Shown: piece by piece, positions 59,461-64,000 of the stretch
Position numbering within the stretch: position 1 is the first letter of the stretch
How the letters are laid out: each line of letters opens with the position of its first letter
Assembly (NCBI RefSeq): GCF_013343715.1
Contig: NZ_JABUNR010000009.1
Location: forward strand, 62,001 to 126,000
Origin: Mesobacillus harenae
GTDB lineage: Bacteria > Bacillota > Bacilli > Bacillales > Cytobacillaceae
DNA: 64,000 bases
Direction of reading: 5' to 3'
Notes under the pieces: model-generated
Databases searched by the model: none
What the model saw: the letters and a program-made list of their open reading frames with translations, nothing else
What the model was told of the DNA's origin: nothing
Position numbers and translations under genes: made by a program

Positions 59461-60534
59461 TTAATTGAATCTGCTAATAGAGTACCGGTCTATTGGAATT
59501 GACGTTTCACCATCTACCAAAAGTTCTGTCATAAGTGTGCCAATTAGGGGAGACAGGGTTACACCACTATGTGTAGCTGCAACAAAGAGGTTTTCAAAAC
59601 CCGGTATCTTCCCAAGAATCGGAAATCCGTCTTCAGGCATTGCGCGAATACCTGAGAAAGCGCGGACAACTTTAGCCTTCCTTAATGAAGGTACATAGTG
59701 GACAGCCATGTTGGCTGTTTCCTGAATGACATCGAGGGTTGTGGCGCGGTTAAAACCCGCTTTTTCCATCGAATATCCCATTAAAACCTCGCCATTATTA
59801 GCCTGCCTTAGCCCGCTAATCGTATAATTTAAGAATGGCTTTAATGGCTCCGAAACAAGAATTTGCCCTCTTAATTGGTTTACCGGAATATTAATCCCCA
59901 ACATTCCCCCTAATTCTCTTGTCCAGGTTCCACCAGCTAGTATAAGGTTCTTACACACATATGTTTCCATGTCTGAAACAACAATATATTTTCCTTCATA
60001 TTTTTGGATCGCTGTGACTTTATTGTAGGTAGAATAATGTACACTGTTTTTTTTCGCAGCTCTCATATACATATCGATTAATCGGAAAGGATTAACATTT
60101 CCATCGATAGAACTATAGGTTGCCCCTGCTACTTCAGGGTTGATGGATGGTTCCTTTTTCAATACTTCATCCCTTGATAAAACCTTTATCTTTATACCGA
60201 TTTTTCGGTATGATTCAGCAAGCTGTTTTGCTTTCTCACGATCACTCTCATTAAAAAAAGGAGATAGCCCCCCAGTCCGCTTGTATTCAACATCCCCGAT
60301 CTTTTTTGATAAATAAGGATAAAGTTCAGCACTATACATATTGAATTCAGCATACCAGGAAGGAGTTTTATTATGTACCCACACCCATGCCTGAGTAGAT
60401 CCGGAAGTTCCCGACATTGGATATTTTTTATCTAGCACTAGCACGCCTTCTTTGTATCTTTCGGATAGGTGATAGGCAATCCCGTTACCCACTACGCCCC
60501 CTCCGATTACAATTGTTTCATAGCTTGTTTCCAC
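59461..60534 (-). CDS. FAD-dependent amine/amino-acid oxidase subunit (DAO family)
   Basis: 357 residues. IVIGGGVVGNGIAYHLSERY binds FAD, SGTSGSTQAWVW follows as in the HcnC/OoxB group, and ATHSGVTLSPLIGTLM is the C-terminal FAD segment. GTG start with AAGGTG 6 nt upstream. With the BFD, HcnB-like and 2Fe-2S genes it forms a multi-subunit dehydrogenase of opine, D-hydroxyproline or cyanide-synthase architecture. Substrate not known. Confidence 0.85.
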   Translation of the reverse strand: METSYETIVIGGGVVGNGIAYHLSERYKEGVLVLDKKYPMSGTSGSTQAWVWVHNKTPSWYAEFNMYSAELYPYLSKKIGDVEYKRTGGLSPFFNESDREKAKQLAESYRKIGIKIKVLSRDEVLKKEPSINPEVAGATYSSIDGNVNPFRLIDMYMRAAKKNSVHYSTYNKVTAIQKYEGKYIVVSDMETYVCKNLILAGGTWTRELGGMLGINIPVNQLRGQILVSEPLKPFLNYTISGLRQANNGEVLMGYSMEKAGFNRATTLDVIQETANMAVHYVPSLRKAKVVRAFSGIRAMPEDGFPILGKIPGFENLFVAATHSGVTLSPLIGTLMTELLVDGETSIPIDRYSISRFN

Positions 60535-60867
60535 TTATCTCACCTTCCCATCTTCTAATTCCACCTCATCCAAAACAGATTTCACCGCAGAAAAAGATGT
60601 GCTGTCGGTTGTAAGCGTTTCAAGCTTTATAGGGGATAATGGCATTCTCATCCGGGGTAGGGGTATCTTATGAAGGGGTCTGCCAGTTTGTTCATGGATA
60701 ATATTTGCCACAAGATTCGTGCAAATTTTCGCCTGGCATGGGCCCATCCCGCAGCGTGTCAATCTTTTCACGTCATCGAAGGTTCTGGCCCCCTGATCGA
60801 TGACTTCTTCAATTTCCTCATAGCTGATTTCTTCACAACGACAAATGATTGTTGTTTTATCCAACAT
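60535..60867 (-). CDS. BFD-like [2Fe-2S]-binding protein
   Basis: 110 residues. IICRCEEISYEEIEEVIDQG and LTRCGMGPCQAKICT give five Cys in the BFD-type C-X-C...C-X4-C-X4-C pattern (four ligate the cluster). In OoxA and HcnB this domain is the C-terminus of a larger chain; here it is a separate gene, ended directly at the DAO start. ATG 60867 after AAGGTG. Confidence 0.85.
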   Translation of the reverse strand: MLDKTTIICRCEEISYEEIEEVIDQGARTFDDVKRLTRCGMGPCQAKICTNLVANIIHEQTGRPLHKIPLPRMRMPLSPIKLETLTTDSTSFSAVKSVLDEVELEDGKVR

Positions 60868-60897
60868 ATTCACCTTCTAGTCTTTAATCTATTTAGC

Positions 60898-61977
60898 CTA
60901 AGAGATAAATTGATCTTTTAGCAAAGGAGCTGAAAATTTTTCTATATGTCTAATTCTTGCTTGCCATGCATCCTTATTTTCTAAATTCTCTAGTTCTCTC
61001 CAATAAGAAAGTGTTAATTCCTTAAAGGCATCCCTGTTGAGCACCTTTAATTCTTCACATATACTTATTCCTGAAATCATACCTGTCAAAAGCAAAGCAG
61101 CGTGATTACTTATCCCTGCAGCATTTCCGGCTAAAAAAACATTCTTCTGGTCTGTTTGAAAATGCTTATTATATTGTGGGATCCAGCCTCCAAGCACTTC
61201 CTGATAACCAAAGGAACACCCTAACTGATAGAACGAGTCTAGTATTGGTGACCTGCTTCCATCTATACAGACGAGATCAACTGTTTCCGTTAGGATGCCA
61301 TTCTGAAGTTGAATATCAATAGCCTCCACCTCGCCATTTCCTTTGGCTTCTTTTACATAGGAATTAAAATAAAAAGGTATGCCTTTTTTTTCTACTTGGT
61401 TCACTTTTTCTTTATCCCTAGCATTAACCACAGCACTTTTCTCAATTATCCCTTTAATATTCACGCCAACTTCCATAAGCTGGTAAGCAACATCCAACGC
61501 AAAATCACTTGAACCCACAATTAGTGCTTCCTTACCGGGCATCACAAAATCACGGTTTACTAGTGTTTGAGCTGCGCCAATTGTTATGACACCTGGAAGC
61601 GTCCATTTTGGAAAGGAAATTGCATTTTCAGCTGCACCGGTTGCAACGAGAATTTTTTTTGCTTTTACCGGAAAGACATCTTTTTCATCAGTAACACCAA
61701 TACTTCCATCTGCATATAAGCCAATGACTCGGTGGCCAAGCAAATATCTTACGGAAAAGTCTTTTAACTGCTCTGTTAATTTATTTGCCAACTTAAATCC
61801 TGCCATAGGCTGATAAGCAGAAGGCAGTGCTCTGATTAACTGCGTTTGCTGGCAAAGCTGGCCGCCCAGGGAAAAGGATTCATCGATAATCGTTACCTCT
61901 AAGCCTCTCGATGCCATTTCAAATGCGGCTGTAAGCCCTGCCGGTCCTCCTCCAATAATAAGAACCTCAGTCTCCAT
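60898..61977 (-). CDS. Pyridine-nucleotide-type FAD oxidoreductase, HcnB/OoxA core
   Basis: 359 residues. EVLIIGGGPAGLTAAFEMAS binds FAD; EALIVGSSDFALDVAYQL is the second nucleotide site; ILVATGAAENAISFPKWTLPGV and VFLAGNAAGISNHAALLL are family hallmarks. It lacks the C-terminal BFD domain, supplied by the next gene. ATG 61977 has AAGGAG 8 nt upstream. Overlaps the 2Fe-2S gene end. Confidence 0.85.
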   Translation of the reverse strand: METEVLIIGGGPAGLTAAFEMASRGLEVTIIDESFSLGGQLCQQTQLIRALPSAYQPMAGFKLANKLTEQLKDFSVRYLLGHRVIGLYADGSIGVTDEKDVFPVKAKKILVATGAAENAISFPKWTLPGVITIGAAQTLVNRDFVMPGKEALIVGSSDFALDVAYQLMEVGVNIKGIIEKSAVVNARDKEKVNQVEKKGIPFYFNSYVKEAKGNGEVEAIDIQLQNGILTETVDLVCIDGSRSPILDSFYQLGCSFGYQEVLGGWIPQYNKHFQTDQKNVFLAGNAAGISNHAALLLTGMISGISICEELKVLNRDAFKELTLSYWRELENLENKDAWQARIRHIEKFSAPLLKDQFIS

Positions 61978-62290
61978 CCCGGTCACTCCTTATTACTGGA
62001 TCTTCTAAATTTGGAGAGACGATCATTCCTTCATCTATCCTTGTCATACAGGTGCGTACATGATCTTCTCCATTTACAGTCATATAGCAGCTGCAACACC
62101 TTCCACGGGAGCAGAAAAGCCCTCTTGATTGGACTAACTTTCTGCTAAGTCCAAATTTTTTTATACCATTAGCAATTAACGCTGCTGCAACCGTTTGCTG
62201 CTTATATGCTTTATATTCCTGACCGTTGAAGTAAAATTTCACAGGTGCCTGGAGCTGTTTTCCCAGAACAGGGTGGTCCTCTATATGCAT
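61967..62290 (-). CDS. [2Fe-2S]-binding ferredoxin-like subunit (HcnA-like)
   Basis: 107 residues. PVKFYFNGQEYKAYKQQTVA ubiquitin-like start, then CSRGRCCSCYMTVNGEDHVR with Cys-rich cluster ligands and a further Cys in RTCMTR. As in the N-terminal subunit of HcnABC it carries electrons for the FAD subunit. ATG 62290 has GAGGTG 6 nt upstream. It lies 16 nt after the permease gene. Confidence 0.85.
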   Translation of the reverse strand: MHIEDHPVLGKQLQAPVKFYFNGQEYKAYKQQTVAAALIANGIKKFGLSRKLVQSRGLFCSRGRCCSCYMTVNGEDHVRTCMTRIDEGMIVSPNLEDPVIRSDRDGD

Positions 62291-62305
62291 CAAAAACACC
62301 TCTTA

Positions 62306-63106
62306 TTAGTTTTTCGAAGAAAACACTTTTCCTACACCTAATACTCTTTCGATGACAAGCATAAGAGCAACCGTAAAGAGGATCATGATACTTGACACCG
62401 AAGTAATAATAGGATCGTATTGGTACTGCATGTAGGTATAGATTCTTACTGGAAGTGTGACAACGTCGGTGCTTACAATAAATAACGCCACTGTTAAGTC
62501 ATCGAATGACGTAATAAATGCAAAAATCGCACCAGCTATAACCCCTGATTTGATAATAGGAAGGGTAATTTGAAAGAATACCTTCCATGACCCTGCCCCT
62601 AAATTCATGGCAGCTTGCTCTATTGAACGATCAAATCCTACTAAACTGGCAACCACTAGGCGCATTACAAAAGGCACTGTTAAAATAATATGTCCCAGTA
62701 CTAAAGCAAGAGGACTAGCAGCTAAACCTATCCATGAATAGAACTGTAAAAGAGCTACTCCGAATACAACAGAAGGTATTAATAATGGTGAACCGACCAA
62801 TTGGACTATTGCTGTTTTCCCTCTGAATTCACGCCTAACTACTGCAAGGGAAGCCAACGTTCCGATTGCTGTTGCAATAAATGCAGTTCCAAAAGCTACA
62901 AGAATGCTGAGAGTGAAAGATTGCATAAATTCCGGATGATCAACAAGCTCTGTATACCATCTAAGTGTCAGCCCTTTGGGCGGAAAAACGATGTATTCAG
63001 TAGTTGTTAACGAAGATAGCAATACAACAACAATAGGTGCCAACAAAAAGGTATAGACTAATAGACAAACAGAATTAAATAATAATTTGGGCAGCTTCTT
63101 TTTCAT
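62306..63106 (-). CDS. PotC-type ABC transporter permease
   Basis: 266 residues, six membrane segments. The EAA-like loop is SIEQAAMNLGAGSWKVFFQITLPII (about 163-187). Pairs with the PotB-like gene upstream (4-nt overlap). Imports polyamine- or amine-like compounds, presumably the substrate of the oxidase encoded downstream. Confidence 0.88.
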   Translation of the reverse strand: MKKKLPKLLFNSVCLLVYTFLLAPIVVVLLSSLTTTEYIVFPPKGLTLRWYTELVDHPEFMQSFTLSILVAFGTAFIATAIGTLASLAVVRREFRGKTAIVQLVGSPLLIPSVVFGVALLQFYSWIGLAASPLALVLGHIILTVPFVMRLVVASLVGFDRSIEQAAMNLGAGSWKVFFQITLPIIKSGVIAGAIFAFITSFDDLTVALFIVSTDVVTLPVRIYTYMQYQYDPIITSVSSIMILFTVALMLVIERVLGVGKVFSSKN

Positions 63107-64000
63107 TGAATTGCCACCCCCTTTTCTGACCTAGCAAGAATTTTGCTATATGCGATGATAGTTATACTTGCAATCAGGATTAACAGGAACCCAATTGCTC
63201 CTCCATAAGGCCAGTTTAGCATTACAGCCACCTGTTCATATGTTAAATAGGACATTACTTTTACTTGTGGCCCGCCAAGTATTGCTGGTGTAACAAAAGA
63301 ACTTACACTTAAGCTAAATACCATTACAGACCCAGCAAAGACTCCAGGTAACGTTAACGGCAGCATGATAGAAAAAAAGGTTCTAAAAGAGCTTGCTCCA
63401 AGATTTTGTGAAGCTCTGATAACAGAAGGATCAATCTTCTCTAGGGATCCCATAATGCTTAATACCATGTATGGAAAAAGAACATGTACCATACCAATGA
63501 CTACACTTAATTCTGTATAAAGTAAAGTCAATGGCTCGTCTATCCAACCTAGGCTTAAGAGCGTGTTATTTACAACACCGTTATTTGACAGTAAGATAAC
63601 CCATCCATAACAGCGGATAACCATACTTATTAGCAAAGGGGATAATACAAGCAAGGTGAAATAATTCCTCGCTCTTCCACGTGATTTTGAAATTTGAAAA
63701 GCAACCGGATAAGAAATAAAGATAGTTATTAATGTGGTTATGAGAGCGATCTTAACTGTTCTCCAAACAACTCCAAGGTAAAAAGGATCTGACATGAACT
63801 TAATGTAATTCTGAAGGGTCCACTCGTTTCCAATACCACTGCTTGGATCAAACGTCTTAAAACTTGTAATAAAAAGGAAAAACAAAGGAAGCAAGAAGAA
63901 AAAAATAAAGATAGCAAGAGTTGGAAGTAATAATAGCCAAGTATCAATCCGTTTCCTCTTTAAATTCTTTTTCTTCTGTTTAAGTAATAAATCATTTTCT
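63103..64000 (-). CDS. PotB-type ABC transporter permease (5' end outside the window)
   Basis: At least 298 codons are in frame to the right edge: a Lys/Arg-rich N-terminal tail (LKQKKKNLKRKRIDTW), a first membrane segment (LLLLPTLAIFIFFFLLPLF) and the EAA-type loop VIRASQNLGASSFRTFFSIMLPLTL. A TTG at 63894 is not the start, since the frame continues in phase to 63999. Partner of the PotC-type permease. The ATPase and binding protein must lie to the right. Confidence 0.88.
   Translation of the reverse strand, partial: ENDLLLKQKKKNLKRKRIDTWLLLLPTLAIFIFFFLLPLFFLFITSFKTFDPSSGIGNEWTLQNYIKFMSDPFYLGVVWRTVKIALITTLITIFISYPVAFQISKSRGRARNYFTLLVLSPLLISMVIRCYGWVILLSNNGVVNNTLLSLGWIDEPLTLLYTELSVVIGMVHVLFPYMVLSIMGSLEKIDPSVIRASQNLGASSFRTFFSIMLPLTLPGVFAGSVMVFSLSVSSFVTPAILGGPQVKVMSYLTYEQVAVMLNWPYGGAIGFLLILIASITIIAYSKILARSEKGVAIQ

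Noticed and set aside
1..64000. CRISPR array, rRNA, tRNA, prophage or complete insertion sequence
   Set aside because: No regularly spaced direct repeats, RNA gene signatures, phage structural genes or transposase motifs were seen in reading the window.

Overview
The window looks like chromosomal DNA of a low-GC, spore-forming Bacillaceae member (Bacillus, Mesobacillus, Neobacillus or Cytobacillus type). Reasons: strong GGAGG ribosome-binding sites, frequent TTG/GTG starts, a CwlJ spore-cortex hydrolase, YodB/CatR-type and SufR-like regulators, YcnJ, CBO0543-family proteins, and degenerate copies of intergenic repeats typical of Bacillaceae. No rRNA, tRNA, CRISPR array, prophage or intact insertion sequence was seen. 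Most genes lie on the minus strand.

Layout. 1-5.6 kb: edge of a TetR-like gene with its operator, an XRE/DUF2975 pair, enoyl-CoA hydratase, cwlJ, acetyltransferase, glyoxalase and small membrane proteins. 6.3-7.2 kb: a GAF-STAS stressosome-like gene interrupted by an in-frame TGA. 7.7-8.9 kb: CBO0543 membrane proteins. 9.0-12.7 kb: a catechol/quinone detoxification operon (CatE, a luciferase-like remnant, FMN reductase, DoxX, QorB-like), divergent from a decayed HxlR-type repressor gene. 13.1-22.0 kb: an eight-gene sugar or polyol operon (GntR, FAD oxidase, Zn alcohol dehydrogenase, FGGY kinase, ABC solute-binding protein and two permeases, SDR). 23.3-30.8 kb: a copper/redox island (YcnJ-like CopC-CopC-CopD protein, Met-rich exported peptide, SHOCT protein, F510_1955 protein, two-component system, CcdA-like protein).

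32.5-41.4 kb is the most unusual part. Five tightly coupled minus-strand genes encode a ~1415-residue protein with five RNA-polymerase alpha-CTD-like helix-hairpin-helix repeats plus a sigma-region-4 helix-turn-helix, a PLD-nuclease/SF2-helicase fusion, a 57-residue connector, a DndD-like zinc-hook ATPase and a 150-residue protein of unknown family. No phosphorothioation genes (dndA-C) lie beside them. It looks like an undescribed defence-type operon, and it abuts the frameshifted stump of an alanine:cation symporter gene.

42-50 kb: a ferritin-like/cupin fusion, MarR, FMN reductase, sodA divergent from a SufR-like regulator, nitroreductase, pirin and a DUF1450 protein. Three identical-format boxes (TATAC-N6-GTATA) tie sodA, the regulator and a decayed gene near 50 kb together. 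50.6-53.9 kb: epimerase, GT-D glycosyltransferase and two HipA-like kinases, possibly spore-surface related. 54.2-59.3 kb: small protein, two acetyltransferases, a conserved unknown, an EpiD-like flavoprotein, a threonine-aldolase-like PLP enzyme and DUF1904. 59.5-64 kb: a split amine/amino-acid oxidase (DAO, BFD, HcnB-like and 2Fe-2S subunits) with PotB/PotC-like permeases running off the right edge.
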